Shown here: piece after piece, positions 43,336-51,944 of the stretch
Numbering within the stretch: the first letter of the stretch is position 1
Layout of the letters: each line of letters begins with the position of its first letter
Assembly (NCBI RefSeq): GCF_049994905.1
Contig: NZ_CP188258.1
Location: 2,356,001-2,420,000, forward strand
DNA from: Diaminobutyricibacter sp049994905
GTDB taxonomy: Bacteria; Actinomycetota; Actinomycetes; Actinomycetales; Microbacteriaceae
Length of the DNA: 64,000 nt
Reading direction: 5' to 3'
Translations under genes and position numbers: made by a program
The notes under the pieces: model-generated
Databases searched by the model: none
The model's input: only the letters and a program-made list of their open reading frames with translations
What the model was told of the DNA's origin: nothing

Positions 43336-43587
43336 ATGAAGACTGACATTCACCCCGCGTACGCTCCGGTGGTTTTCCGCGACCTGGCCTCGGGTGCGAC
43401 GTTCCTTACCCGTTCCACGGTGACGAGCGACAAGACGATCGAGTGGGAAGACGGCAACACCTACCCGGTGATCGACGTCGAAATCTCGTCCGAGTCGCAC
43501 CCGTTCTACACCGGCAAGCAGCGCATCCTCGACTCGGCCGGCCGCGTCGAGAAGTTCAACTCGCGTTACAAGGGCTTCGGCAAGTAA
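43336..43587 (+). CDS. rpmE2: 50S ribosomal protein L31 type B
   Basis: Ribosomal protein L31 of the zinc-free type B, 83 aa: MKTDIHPAYAPVVFRD, then the family segment ISSESHPFYTGKQRILDSAGRVEKFNSRYKGF. It has no cysteines, so it lacks the zinc ribbon of the type A form. The ATG follows an AAGGAAGT ribosome binding site. A TAAACT box (43230-43235) ~100 bases upstream may be its promoter. No Zur-like AT-rich palindrome is visible upstream. Confidence 0.96.
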   Translation: MKTDIHPAYAPVVFRDLASGATFLTRSTVTSDKTIEWEDGNTYPVIDVEISSESHPFYTGKQRILDSAGRVEKFNSRYKGFGK

Positions 43588-43604
43588 CCACCTGGCAACG
43601 ACAT

Positions 43605-43632
43605 GGCGATCGGCTACGGCCGGTCGCCTTTT
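43605..43632 (+). terminator. intrinsic terminator of rpmE2
   Basis: GGCGATCGGC pairs with GCCGGTCGCC (one T-G wobble) around a TACG loop, then TTTT. The following 43633-43770 is GC-rich spacer with another small hairpin (GGCAGC-GTA-GCTGCC at 43712-43726) and nothing else I can identify. Confidence 0.9.
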
Positions 43633-43770
43633 CGTGCGCGCGGGAGCTGAAAGGATCGCACCGCGCTCCCGCGACGCCAGCGCCGACGCAGCTATGCTTC
43701 CGAGGCGCCGAGGCAGCGTAGCTGCCGAGGGTGCCAAGCCGGCTGCGCCGCCGAGGACTAGGGCTGCCCC

Positions 43771-44457
43771 TCAGCGCACCGGCCAGGTACCGGATGCCGT
43801 GAACAGCGGGTTGTGTTCCTTGCGCATGTAGGCTTGGAAGTCTTCAGCCTGCTCGAGGCTCCACTGCACCTGGCGGAGGTGCAAGTCGGCGGCCTCGAGG
43901 GCGAGTTCTTCGGTATGAACCCGGGCGAGGGCCTGAGCGACCCGGCCCGCGGCGATCGCATCGGCGCCTGCGTCGTGCGCGTCGGTCAGGTCGACGCCGT
44001 AGAACATCGCTGTCAGCTCGAGTGTGCGCTTGCCTTTGCGGTATTTGTCGACGGCCTTGTCGATCACGAGAGGGTCGATGATCGGGCCGGGAGCACTCAG
44101 CGGCAGGATGCCGTACCGGAGCGCTTCGCGGTTCAGCAACGTGAAATCGTATGGTGCGTTGTATGCGACGACGGGTGTGCCGCGTTCGAAGACCGTACGA
44201 AGCGCAGAGACGATCTGAGCGACGGCCTCGGCGGCGGGGAGACCGCGGGTTCGTGCATGCTCCGTGGTGATGCCGTGCACCGCCGTCGCCTCGACCGGGA
44301 TCTCGACGCCAGGGTCGACCAGCCAGTCGTTGCGCTGAACGACGATACCCTCGGCGTTCAACAGCCCGACGTGAGCCGACACGATGCGCGACGTTTCGAC
44401 ATCGATCCCCGTGGTCTCGAGATCGAATACGCCCAGTTCTTCGTGCCAGTTGCTCAT
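43771..44457 (-). CDS. DnaQ-like DEDDh 3'-5' exonuclease
   Basis: A 228-aa exonuclease of the DnaQ/epsilon fold. ExoI is VFDLETTG (Asp12, Glu14), ExoII VAYNAPYDFTLLNREAL, ExoIII HDAGADAIAAGRVAQ with the general-base His. It could serve as proofreading subunit for DnaE or act on RNA or DNA ends; the sequence alone does not decide. A TAGCCT box (minus strand, 44469 to 44464) ends 6 bases before the ATG, so it is probably leaderless and independent of treS upstream. Confidence 0.9.
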   Translation of the reverse strand: MSNWHEELGVFDLETTGIDVETSRIVSAHVGLLNAEGIVVQRNDWLVDPGVEIPVEATAVHGITTEHARTRGLPAAEAVAQIVSALRTVFERGTPVVAYNAPYDFTLLNREALRYGILPLSAPGPIIDPLVIDKAVDKYRKGKRTLELTAMFYGVDLTDAHDAGADAIAAGRVAQALARVHTEELALEAADLHLRQVQWSLEQAEDFQAYMRKEHNPLFTASGTWPVR

Positions 44458-44463
44458 GGATCA

Positions 44464-44469
44464 AGGCTA
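44464..44469 (-). promoter_or_regulatory. -10 hexamer of the leaderless exonuclease gene
   Basis: TAGCCT on the minus strand, 6 bases before the ATG. Confidence 0.5.
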
Positions 44470-44518
44470 GGCGAGACCACCGTCACTGCCGTGCGGACAC
44501 ACGCCGCAGCTGCGCGAA

Positions 44519-46231
44519 TCAGCCGCGCGCGGTCGGCTCGATGTGCAGCCAGTAGAAGTTCTGCGTGCCGAGAGTCAGGCTGAAGCGCCCGTCTTCGGCG
44601 ACCGTCGGGAACTCGCCCCCGCCGAACAGGTCGTACAAGCGCGAGCCGGCGAACTCGGGAGCCTCGAGGGTGACCGCGACCGGGTTGTGGGCGAAACTGA
44701 ACACGCACAGCACGTCCTCCGGCAGGTCGCCGAAATGCGTACCGCTGCCCGCATAGGAGCGGACGAACGCCAGCACCGACTCGTGGTCGGTCTGCAGCAC
44801 GCGGATCGAGCCGAGCCCGAAGACCGGATGCGCTTTGCGCACGTGGATCACGTTGCGAATCCAGTGCAGCAGTGAGCGCGACTGGGCGAGCTGAGCTTCG
44901 ACGTTGATCTGGTTGTAATGGTACACGAGCGACTGCACCACCGGCAGGAAGAGCTTGCCAGGATCGGCCGTCGAGAACCCGGCGTTGCGGTCCGGCGTCC
45001 ACTGCATGGGCGTGCGCGAGCTGTCCCGGTCGGGCAGCCAGATGTTGTCGCCCATCCCGATCTCGTCGCCGTAGTAGAGGAACGGGCTGCCGGGGAGCGA
45101 GAAGAGCAGCGCGTGCGCGAGCTCCAGCTCGGCGCGCGAATTGTCGAGTAGCGGTGCCAGACGACGCCTGATGCCGATGTTGGCGCGCATCCGCGGGTCG
45201 TATGCGTACCAGCCGTACATCGCCTGCCGGTACTCCTCGCTGACCATTTCCAGCGTCAGCTCGTCGTGGTTGCGCAGGAACACGCCCCACCCCGCCGCCG
45301 GAGGGATGTCCGTCGTCTCGGACAGCACCCGCACGAGCTCGCCCGCCTGCTGTGACCTCAGCGAGTAGAAGATGCGCGGCATAACGGGGAAGTCGAACGC
45401 CATGTGGCATTCCGGCTCGTCTTCCGTTCCGAAGAAGGCGGCGACCTCGCGTGGCCACTGGTTGGCCTCTGCCACCATGATGCGTCCTGGGTAGTCGTGG
45501 TCGACCATCGACCGCAGCTTCTTGATGAATTCGTGGGTCGGCGGTTCGCCTTCGCCGTTGCCTTCGTCGGATTCGTAGAGGTAGGGGATCGCATCCAGCC
45601 TGAAGCCGTCGACACCCATGTCGAGCCAGTACCGCACAATGTCGAACATCGCCTCGTGCACGGCAGGGTTCTCGAAGTTCAGGTCAGGCTGGTGGGAGAA
45701 GAAGCGGTGGAAATAGAACTGGCGGCGCTCCGAGTCGAACGCCCAGTTGGAGTCTTCGGTGTCGATGAAGATGATGCGGATGTCCGGCCACTTGTCATCG
45801 GTGTCGTTCCAGACGTAGAAGTCGCCGTAGGGTCCCTCGGGGTCGGAGCGCGACTGGAGGAACCATTCGTGCTGGTCCGACGTGTGGTTCATGGGCAGAT
45901 CGATGATCACGCGCATGTTGCGTTCGTGCGCCTTGGTGACAAGGTCTTTGAATTCGTCGATCGTGCCGAATTCGGGCAGGATCGTGCGGAAATCCGCCAC
46001 GTCGTAGCCGCCGTCCCGCAGGGGCGACGTGAAGAACGGGGGCAGCCACAGTGCGTCGACGCCCAGCCACTGCAGGTAGTCGAGCTTCGCTGTGAGGCCC
46101 TGGAGGTCACCCGAGCCGTCGCCGTTGCTGTCGACGAAAGAGCGGATCATCACTTCGTAGAAGACGGAGCGGCGATACCACTGGGGGTCGAGAGTGAGTC
46201 CCGGCAACGTGATTGGCGCGGTGAAGCTCAC
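44519..46231 (-). CDS. treS: trehalose synthase (maltose alpha-D-glucosyltransferase)
   Basis: GH13 enzyme interconverting maltose and trehalose, 570 aa from the chosen start. Conserved blocks are VFYEVMIRSFVDSNGDGSGDLQGL, LPMNHTSDQHEWF, GVDGFRLDAIPYL (nucleophile Asp), MVAEANQWP (acid/base Glu) and FLRNHDELTLEM. The GTG at 46231 is preferred because AAAGGAG lies just upstream; a TTG at 46264 would extend it without ribosome binding site. No maltokinase (pep2) domain or gene is adjacent, although the two are often fused or neighbours. A LacI-type operator lies at the probable transcription start. Confidence 0.95.
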   Translation of the reverse strand: MSFTAPITLPGLTLDPQWYRRSVFYEVMIRSFVDSNGDGSGDLQGLTAKLDYLQWLGVDALWLPPFFTSPLRDGGYDVADFRTILPEFGTIDEFKDLVTKAHERNMRVIIDLPMNHTSDQHEWFLQSRSDPEGPYGDFYVWNDTDDKWPDIRIIFIDTEDSNWAFDSERRQFYFHRFFSHQPDLNFENPAVHEAMFDIVRYWLDMGVDGFRLDAIPYLYESDEGNGEGEPPTHEFIKKLRSMVDHDYPGRIMVAEANQWPREVAAFFGTEDEPECHMAFDFPVMPRIFYSLRSQQAGELVRVLSETTDIPPAAGWGVFLRNHDELTLEMVSEEYRQAMYGWYAYDPRMRANIGIRRRLAPLLDNSRAELELAHALLFSLPGSPFLYYGDEIGMGDNIWLPDRDSSRTPMQWTPDRNAGFSTADPGKLFLPVVQSLVYHYNQINVEAQLAQSRSLLHWIRNVIHVRKAHPVFGLGSIRVLQTDHESVLAFVRSYAGSGTHFGDLPEDVLCVFSFAHNPVAVTLEAPEFAGSRLYDLFGGGEFPTVAEDGRFSLTLGTQNFYWLHIEPTARG

Positions 46232-46258
46232 GCTTCTCCTTTCGGGGGCCGTGGCATT

Positions 46259-46274
46259 CTGCAAGCGATTACAA
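46259..46274 (-). promoter_or_regulatory. candidate LacI-family operator before treS
   Basis: On the minus strand TTGTAATCGCTTGCAG, close to the TTGCAA-N-CG-N-TTGCAA pattern of LacI-family sugar repressors with the diagnostic central CG. It lies 8 bases downstream of a TAGACT -10 box (46287 to 46282, minus), so it would cover the transcription start. No LacI-type gene is in the window. Confidence 0.5.
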
Positions 46275-46378
46275 CCGTTCGAGTCTAGGTCTTACTACGG
46301 GTGCCGTGTCTAGTGTGCGCCTGTGCGCGGGCTCCGGATGTCCGGAGTGCGCGGTGCCGCTGCCTAAACTTGAGCCTG

Positions 46379-47302
46379 ATGATCGCTTCCTCGCCCTACG
46401 ACGACCGTCTCGGCCGTATTCCCGTGCGCGCGCGCGACGCCCGCGTCCTCGGCAGTACCACCCGGTATTGGGACTACGGCGATCCGGCCGCCTCCACGTC
46501 GATCGTGCTCGTGCACGGTTTCCGCGGCGACCACCACGGACTGGAGCCGGTCGTCGCCCATCTCGGCGGCTTCCGCCTGATCTCGCCTGACCTCCCGGGC
46601 TTCGGCGAATCCGAGCCGCTGCGCGACGCCCATCACGACATCGACGGGTACGCGCGCTGGCTCCGCGCTTTCGTCGCCGCGCTGCACCTGCAGGGGCGCG
46701 TCGTGATCCTCGGGCACTCGTTCGGGTCGATCGTCGTCTCCGCCGCTCTTGCCGGTCGCGATGTACCCGACGCGTTGCACCCGCACGACGTCGTGCTGGT
46801 GAACCCGATCGCCGCGCCCGCCCTGAAAGGCCCTCGCGGCATCCTCACCCGCCTCGCCGTCTTCTACTACTGGCTCGCGTCGGTGCTGCCGGAGAAGCTC
46901 GGCTTCGCCCTGCTGCGCAACGGCCTCATCGTGCGCGTGATGAGCGTGACGATGGCGAAGACCGACGACAAGGCCCTGCGCCGCTGGATCCACGACCAGC
47001 ACGACCGCTACTTCAGCGCATTCTCCGATCGACGCGTCGTGCTCGAGGCGTTCCGGGCATCGGTGAGCAGCGATGTGAGCGAGTTCGCGCCGCGCATTCC
47101 GGAACGCACCCTGCTGATCGCAGCCGACAAAGACGACATCACTCCTGTCGCGGCCCAGCAGCGGCTGGTGACGCTGTTCCCGGATGCACGCCTGCACGTC
47201 ATCGCGGATGTCGGCCACCTCATCCACTACGAGGTCCCCGCAGAGGCCGCCGGACAGATCACGGCGTTCCTGGCCCAGCCGACGGGGGACGGCACGCGAT
47301 GA
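46379..47302 (+). CDS. alpha/beta hydrolase
   Basis: Alpha/beta-hydrolase fold protein of 307 aa. Oxyanion-hole LVHGFRG, nucleophile elbow GHSFGS (Ser114), acid LLIAADKDD and catalytic His in DVGHLIHYE complete a triad. Substrate unknown. I chose the ATG at 46379: a TAAACT box lies 8 bases upstream and the frame before it (from 46301) is Cys/Arg-rich and unlike the family. It overlaps the next glycosyltransferase gene by ATGA, so the two are probably co-translated. Confidence 0.85.
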   Translation: MIASSPYDDRLGRIPVRARDARVLGSTTRYWDYGDPAASTSIVLVHGFRGDHHGLEPVVAHLGGFRLISPDLPGFGESEPLRDAHHDIDGYARWLRAFVAALHLQGRVVILGHSFGSIVVSAALAGRDVPDALHPHDVVLVNPIAAPALKGPRGILTRLAVFYYWLASVLPEKLGFALLRNGLIVRVMSVTMAKTDDKALRRWIHDQHDRYFSAFSDRRVVLEAFRASVSSDVSEFAPRIPERTLLIAADKDDITPVAAQQRLVTLFPDARLHVIADVGHLIHYEVPAEAAGQITAFLAQPTGDGTR

Positions 47303-48393
47303 AGATCGTCTTCGACTGCCGCTACACCCGCATTGGGCGCCACGACGGCATCAGCCGCTACACCGCCGGACTGGTCACAGCACTCGCAAAGCTGCACCCG
47401 GTCACGATGCTGATCAGCGACCACCGCCAGCTCGACATGCTCCCCGATCTGCCGTGGGAGCTCGTGAGCGCACCGACGAGCGCGAACGAGCCGTTCGTCG
47501 CCCGCCAGGTCAACAAGCTCGCGCCAGACGTCGTCTTCACCCCCATGCAGACGATGGGCGGGTGGGGCCGCGACTACCGGCTCGTGCTCACCGTGCACGA
47601 CCTCATCTACTACCGCAACCGCACCCCACCGCGCGACCTGGCCTGGCCGATCCGGCTGCTGTGGCGCCTGTACCATCTCGCGTGGTGGCCGCAGCGGATG
47701 CTGCTGAACCGGTCGGATGCGGTCGTCACCGTCTCGCAGACCACGAAGAACCTCATCGCGGAGCACCATCTGACCCGCCGGCCGGTCTCGGTCGTCATGA
47801 ACGCGGCCGACGCACCCGGAGCTGCACATGCGGCATCCGTCGTGCGAACCGCGCCGGTGTCGCGGAGTCTCGTCTACATGGGCTCGTTCATGCCGTACAA
47901 GAACGTGGACACCCTCGTGCGTGCCGTAGCCAAGCTCCCCGGCTACGAGCTCCACCTGATGAGCCGGATCGGCGAACGAGAGCGTGAACGCCTGAGCGCG
48001 ATCGCACCGGGCGCCCGCATCGTGTTCCACAATGGGGCCAGCGACGACGAGTACACGCAGGCGCTGCGCGACGCGACGGCCCTGGTGACCGCATCGCTCG
48101 ACGAAGGCTTCGGCATCCCGCTGGTGGAGTCGATGACCCTGGGGACTCCGGTCGTCGTCAGCGACATCCCGATCTTCCGTGAGATCGGGGGAGAGTCGGC
48201 GCTCTACTTCGAACCGACGTCGGCCGACGACCTGGTCGCGCGCATCCGCGACCTCGAGGCTCCCGGCGTGTGGGCGGAACGATCAGCAGCGTCCGAGCGC
48301 GAGGCCTCGCGGTTCACCTGGGATGCGTCGGCGGAGCACCTGCTGACGGTGCTGACGGCCGCTGCGGCACGCTCACGGCGCCGCCTCGGCTGA
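47299..48393 (+). CDS. GT4 family glycosyltransferase
   Basis: A 364-aa glycosyltransferase of the GT-B fold, family 4. N-terminal FDCRYTRIGRHDGISRYTAGLV, the donor-binding half with YMGSFMPYKNVDTLVRAVAKL, and ASLDEGFGIPLVESMTLGTPVVVSD containing the conserved Glu pair. The acceptor is unknown; such enzymes often build cell-wall glycans or glycolipids. It is coupled to the alpha/beta hydrolase by a 4-base overlap. Confidence 0.88.
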   Translation: MKIVFDCRYTRIGRHDGISRYTAGLVTALAKLHPVTMLISDHRQLDMLPDLPWELVSAPTSANEPFVARQVNKLAPDVVFTPMQTMGGWGRDYRLVLTVHDLIYYRNRTPPRDLAWPIRLLWRLYHLAWWPQRMLLNRSDAVVTVSQTTKNLIAEHHLTRRPVSVVMNAADAPGAAHAASVVRTAPVSRSLVYMGSFMPYKNVDTLVRAVAKLPGYELHLMSRIGERERERLSAIAPGARIVFHNGASDDEYTQALRDATALVTASLDEGFGIPLVESMTLGTPVVVSDIPIFREIGGESALYFEPTSADDLVARIRDLEAPGVWAERSAASEREASRFTWDASAEHLLTVLTAAAARSRRRLG

Positions 48394-48413
48394 GCGGAGT
48401 GGGCTGAGCCGCG

Positions 48414-49013
48414 CTACAGCACCGACGCGGTGAACAGGTCGCGCTCTTCGAGGCCGACGTTGAACCGGTCGAGTTCGAGCCGTCCATCGCGGTAGATGAA
48501 CGTGTGGACAGACCCGTTGGGAATGACCTCTCCGGGTCCGGGGAGCGCGTGATCGGTGACATGGCGCACGAGCGACCCGATCACTCCGCCATGGCTCACG
48601 ACGATGAGCGATTGACCGTCGTGGCGTTCGGCGAGCTCGACCAGGGCGGGCAGCGCGCGCTCGACGACGGCTTCGCGGCTTTCGCGGCCTGGCACCGGCA
48701 TCCCTTCGGGCCACCGGGCGAGGATCTCGGCGCCTGTCAGCCCTTCCGCCTCGCCGTAGCGTCGTTCGGCTATCCCGGCGAGGGGTGTCGGGTCGCCGAG
48801 ATCGACGCGTGCGGCGATGATGTCGGCCGTCTCGCTGGCGCGGCTGAGCGGACTCGTGTAGATCGCATCCCACGCGCCGGCGGCGAGTGCGCGACCCGTC
48901 GCCTCCGCCTGCGCGCGCCCGGTCGCATTCAACGGCACGTCGGTCGAGCCCTGGATGCGTTTGGCCAGGTTCCAGTCGGTCTGGCCGTGGCGCACGAGAG
49001 ACAGTCTGGTCAC
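48414..49013 (-). CDS. histidine phosphatase family protein
   Basis: Phosphoglycerate mutase-like phosphatase, 199 aa. The catalytic RHG motif is LVRHGQTDWN; a second His lies in VVSHGGVIGSL, and PLSRASETADII is typical of the branch. Substrate unknown (candidates include sugar phosphates and alpha-ribazole phosphate). GTG at 49013 is preferred over ATG at 49019 because GGAAAGGG then has a workable spacing; the longer frame adds MC or more upstream residues. Confidence 0.87.
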   Translation of the reverse strand: MTRLSLVRHGQTDWNLAKRIQGSTDVPLNATGRAQAEATGRALAAGAWDAIYTSPLSRASETADIIAARVDLGDPTPLAGIAERRYGEAEGLTGAEILARWPEGMPVPGRESREAVVERALPALVELAERHDGQSLIVVSHGGVIGSLVRHVTDHALPGPGEVIPNGSVHTFIYRDGRLELDRFNVGLEERDLFTASVL

Positions 49014-49093
49014 GCACATCCCTTTCCCGGGACGGCCGGCCGGCGTCATCCGCCGCCGCGTGCGCGGGGAGATCGCACCCCGGGGGTGCGCGA

Positions 49094-49942
49094 TCAGGCG
49101 GTGAGCCGGGCGGAGAGCTCAACGAGCGTCTCCGTCGTCCCTGCGTCCAGCTTAACCGTGGCTCGCGTGTCGCCCTTGGTGACTCCGCGGTTCACGATCA
49201 CGATGGGGATGCGCCTGCGCCTGGCCTGCTCGAGCAGTCGGATGCCCGAATTGACCACCAGGGACGAACCGGCGATGAGCAGCGCGTCCGAGCGCTGCAC
49301 GAGCGCACTCGCCTCGCGGTACTTCTCGGCCGGGATGAACTCGCCGAAGAAGACGACGTCGGGCTTCAGCCGGCCACCGCAGACCGTGCAGTCCGGCACG
49401 ACGAATGCGTCGATGTCTGTGACGATCGCGTCGCCGTCCGGGGCGATCTCCACCGCCTCCGGCTGGTCGAGCCAGGGGTTCGCTTCTTCGATGCGCGACG
49501 CGACGCTTTCGCGCGCGAAGACCTGGCCGCAGTTCAGGCAGAGCACCCGGTCCATCGCACCGTGCAGGTCGACGACTTTGCGCGATCCAGCACGAGTGTG
49601 AAGCCCGTCGACGTTCTGGGTGATGACACCGGTCAGTGCGCCACCCGCTTCGAGCAGCGCCAGCGCACGGTGGCCGTCGTTCGGCTCGGCCGCACGGAAG
49701 CGTCGATAGCCAAGGTGGCTTCCGGCCCAGTAGCGCTTGCGGTGGGTGTCGCTTCCGAGGAACTGCTGGAACGTCATCGGCGTGCGCTGCGGCGCGCCTT
49801 CGCCCCGGTAGTCGGGGATGCCGGAGTCTGTGCTGACGCCCGCGCCGGTCAGCACAGCGAACCGCCGCGAGGATAAGAGTTCGGCGGCACGGTCGAGGTC
49901 GCGCTCCACCTGGGCGTCCGTTTCGGTCACCAGTGCAGTCAT
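49094..49942 (-). CDS. Sir2-family NAD-dependent deacylase
   Basis: Sirtuin of 282 aa that removes acyl groups from lysines using NAD+. NAD site TGAGVSTDSGIPDYRG, ITQNVDGLHTRAG, catalytic His in DLHGAMDRVLC, and zinc cysteines CLNC and CTVC are intact. Absence of the Tyr/Arg pair of class III (SIRT5-like) sirtuins in this region suggests another class, but I do not assign it. ATG at 49942 has GGAGGGTGGG upstream; the longer frame is not conserved. Confidence 0.93.
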   Translation of the reverse strand: MTALVTETDAQVERDLDRAAELLSSRRFAVLTGAGVSTDSGIPDYRGEGAPQRTPMTFQQFLGSDTHRKRYWAGSHLGYRRFRAAEPNDGHRALALLEAGGALTGVITQNVDGLHTRAGSRKVVDLHGAMDRVLCLNCGQVFARESVASRIEEANPWLDQPEAVEIAPDGDAIVTDIDAFVVPDCTVCGGRLKPDVVFFGEFIPAEKYREASALVQRSDALLIAGSSLVVNSGIRLLEQARRRRIPIVIVNRGVTKGDTRATVKLDAGTTETLVELSARLTA

Positions 49943-50069
49943 CCCACCCTCCGCATCCGGATGCGCCGAAACGCACCGTACTTCCTGAGTGTAAACACAC
50001 CAGTTTTCCGGTTTGTTTCCGGCAACTGGCAATCTAGGAGCGCGACGGACTCAGGAAGGCGGCACGAAC

Positions 50070-50879
50070 GTGCTCATCACGCGCATCAGCGACCTCAGCG
50101 ACCCCGCACTCGACGACTACTCCCGGCTCACCGATGTCGCATTGAGGCGTGTCAGCGAGCCGGCAGGCGGTCTCTACATCGCCGAATCGACGAAAGTGAT
50201 CACCCGCGCGATCGCCGCCGGTCACCGCCCGCGCTCAGTGCTCCTCCAAGAGCAGTGGCTGCCCGACGTGGAGCCGCTCCTGGCAGGGTTTCCCGACGTT
50301 CCCGTGTTCGTGGGCGACAGCCCGCTGCTCGAACGCCTCACGGGCTACCACCTGCACCGCGGTGCGCTTGCCGCGATGCATCGACCGGAGCTTCCCGACC
50401 CGCGCGACCTGCTCCGGTCGGCGACGAGGGTCGTCGTGCTCGAAGACATCGTCGACCACACGAACGTCGGCGCAATCGTGCGAAATTGCGCAGCACTCGG
50501 GGCGGATGCAATTCTGGTAACGCCGCGATGCGCCGACCCGTTGTACCGCCGAAGTGTTCGGGTATCGATGGGTACGATCTTCCAGGTGCCGTGGACGCGA
50601 ATTGATCCGTGGCCCGATGGTCTGTCAGTTCTGAGGGAGCACGGCTTCGTCACTGCGGCGCTGGCTCTCAGTGATAGCTCGATCGGCCTCGACGAGCTCG
50701 CCGCCGATCTCCCTGATCGCCTCGCCTTGATTCTCGGAAGTGAAGGGGATGGGTTGAGCAAACGCACCGTCGCGAACTCCGACCTGACCGTCCGGATCCC
50801 GATGAGGGGCGGCGTCGATTCGCTTAACGTTGCCGCTGCGTCTGCCGTCGCTCTCTGGGCGACACAAGCCGGGAGTTAG
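50070..50879 (+). CDS. SpoU/TrmH-family RNA 2'-O-methyltransferase
   Basis: SPOUT methyltransferase of 269 aa. An N-terminal substrate-binding part is followed by the trefoil-knot domain: motif 1 VVVLEDIVDHTNVGAIVRNCAALGAD (read in parts), motif 2 LILGSEGDGLS, motif 3 IPMRGGVDSLNVAAASAVAL. S-adenosylmethionine is the donor; rRNA or tRNA target unknown. GTG at 50070 follows AGGAAGG. Its TAG stop overlaps the stop of the convergent small membrane gene. Confidence 0.9.
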   Translation: MLITRISDLSDPALDDYSRLTDVALRRVSEPAGGLYIAESTKVITRAIAAGHRPRSVLLQEQWLPDVEPLLAGFPDVPVFVGDSPLLERLTGYHLHRGALAAMHRPELPDPRDLLRSATRVVVLEDIVDHTNVGAIVRNCAALGADAILVTPRCADPLYRRSVRVSMGTIFQVPWTRIDPWPDGLSVLREHGFVTAALALSDSSIGLDELAADLPDRLALILGSEGDGLSKRTVANSDLTVRIPMRGGVDSLNVAAASAVALWATQAGS

Positions 50880-51214
50880 CGCGGCCCAAACGCTGACGGA
50901 AGCGAAGTGAAACCTCCGCGTGGGTCGGGCGACGGCTCGGGCTCGTCGAAATGCGGGTTCGCAGCGCCCGGAAGGCTCTGCGGCACTACCCGATTTCGCG
51001 CCGCGGCGACGATCGCAACAATCATCGCTGCAAGGAGCGCGGCACCGACGACGACGAGGATCCAGCCGACAGGGTTTCCGGAGATCACCATGACGACACC
51101 GACCGGACCGGTGAGCCACGCGCCAATTCCAGTCACGATCGCCAGGCCTACGAGTAGCCCGAACCGCCTCCGGCGACGCTGTACCCGCTCGAACTCTTCT
51201 ACCAGTGTGTTCAT
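50876..51214 (-). CDS. small hypothetical membrane protein
   Basis: A 112-aa protein with an Arg-rich start (FERVQRRRRRFG) and two to three membrane helices (about residues 18-75, for example LLVGLAIVTGIGAWLTG and ILVVVGAALLAAMIVAIVAA), then a Pro-rich tail. No family recognised. ATG at 51214 is preferred over one at 51235 because GGGGG lies 8 bases upstream. Convergent with the methyltransferase gene. Confidence 0.7.
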   Translation of the reverse strand: MNTLVEEFERVQRRRRRFGLLVGLAIVTGIGAWLTGPVGVVMVISGNPVGWILVVVGAALLAAMIVAIVAAARNRVVPQSLPGAANPHFDEPEPSPDPRGGFTSLPSAFGPR

Positions 51215-51350
51215 GTGAGGTACCCCCTTGTCCACAACCTACTCGATGTGAGCCGCACTGTGGAGCATTGATTCCAACCCGCTCATCAGGACTTTCGTGC
51301 AAGTCGAACGCCATGCTCCTGAACTGCGCGCCCTCGGATACGCTCGGGGA

Positions 51351-51851
51351 ATGGACGACCGGGTCTCGCTCCGACGTGCCGGGGCCGCGGACGCCGAGGC
51401 GCTGACGCTCATCGCTCGCGCCGCGTACGGGAAGTACGTTCCCCGGATCGGGCGGGAACCCGCGCCGATGCTGACCGATTACGCGCAGCTCGTCGACGCG
51501 ACACGCGTCTGGCTCGCAGAAGACGGTGGCCGACCGGTCGGCTTTCTCGTGACGCGGCCCGAACCGGGCTGCCTCCTCGTTGAGATCGTCGCCGTCAGCC
51601 CCGCCGAACAGGGGCGCGGAATCGGTGCGTGCCTCCTCGAACGAGCCGAGCTCGACGCGATCGAAGCGGATCGGGATGAGATCCGCCTGTACACGAACGA
51701 AGCCATGACGGAGAACCTCGCCTACTACCCGCGTCACGGCTATCGCGAGACGCATCGGGCGACCGAAGACGGTTACCGAAGGGTCTTCTTCAGCAAATCG
51801 CTGCAGCGGTCACCACGGGGGACACGCCCGCATCTCGACCGCCCGGCGTGA
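51351..51851 (+). CDS. GNAT family N-acetyltransferase
   Basis: GNAT acetyltransferase of 166 aa using acetyl-CoA. The N-terminal part is SLRRAGAADAEALTLIARAAYGKY and the acetyl-CoA motif A is VEIVAVSPAEQGRGIGACLLE, followed by YTNEAMTENLAYYPRHGYRE, where the Tyr general acid lies. Acceptor unknown. ATG at 51351 is chosen since a TACGCT box lies 6 bases upstream (leaderless). Confidence 0.87.
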   Translation: MDDRVSLRRAGAADAEALTLIARAAYGKYVPRIGREPAPMLTDYAQLVDATRVWLAEDGGRPVGFLVTRPEPGCLLVEIVAVSPAEQGRGIGACLLERAELDAIEADRDEIRLYTNEAMTENLAYYPRHGYRETHRATEDGYRRVFFSKSLQRSPRGTRPHLDRPA

Positions 51852-51944
51852 CCAGCGGTCCCGTCACGCGGGATTCGGGGCGGTCTTGCGACGCTCGGAG
51901 GCCTTTCAGGGCATCCACTGGAAGCTCGCATTATGATCTAACGC

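Noticed and set aside
48388..48411. Hairpin CGGCTGAGC/GCTGAGCCG between convergent genes
   Set aside because: Central mismatch breaks the stem and there is no T-run; too weak to call a terminator.
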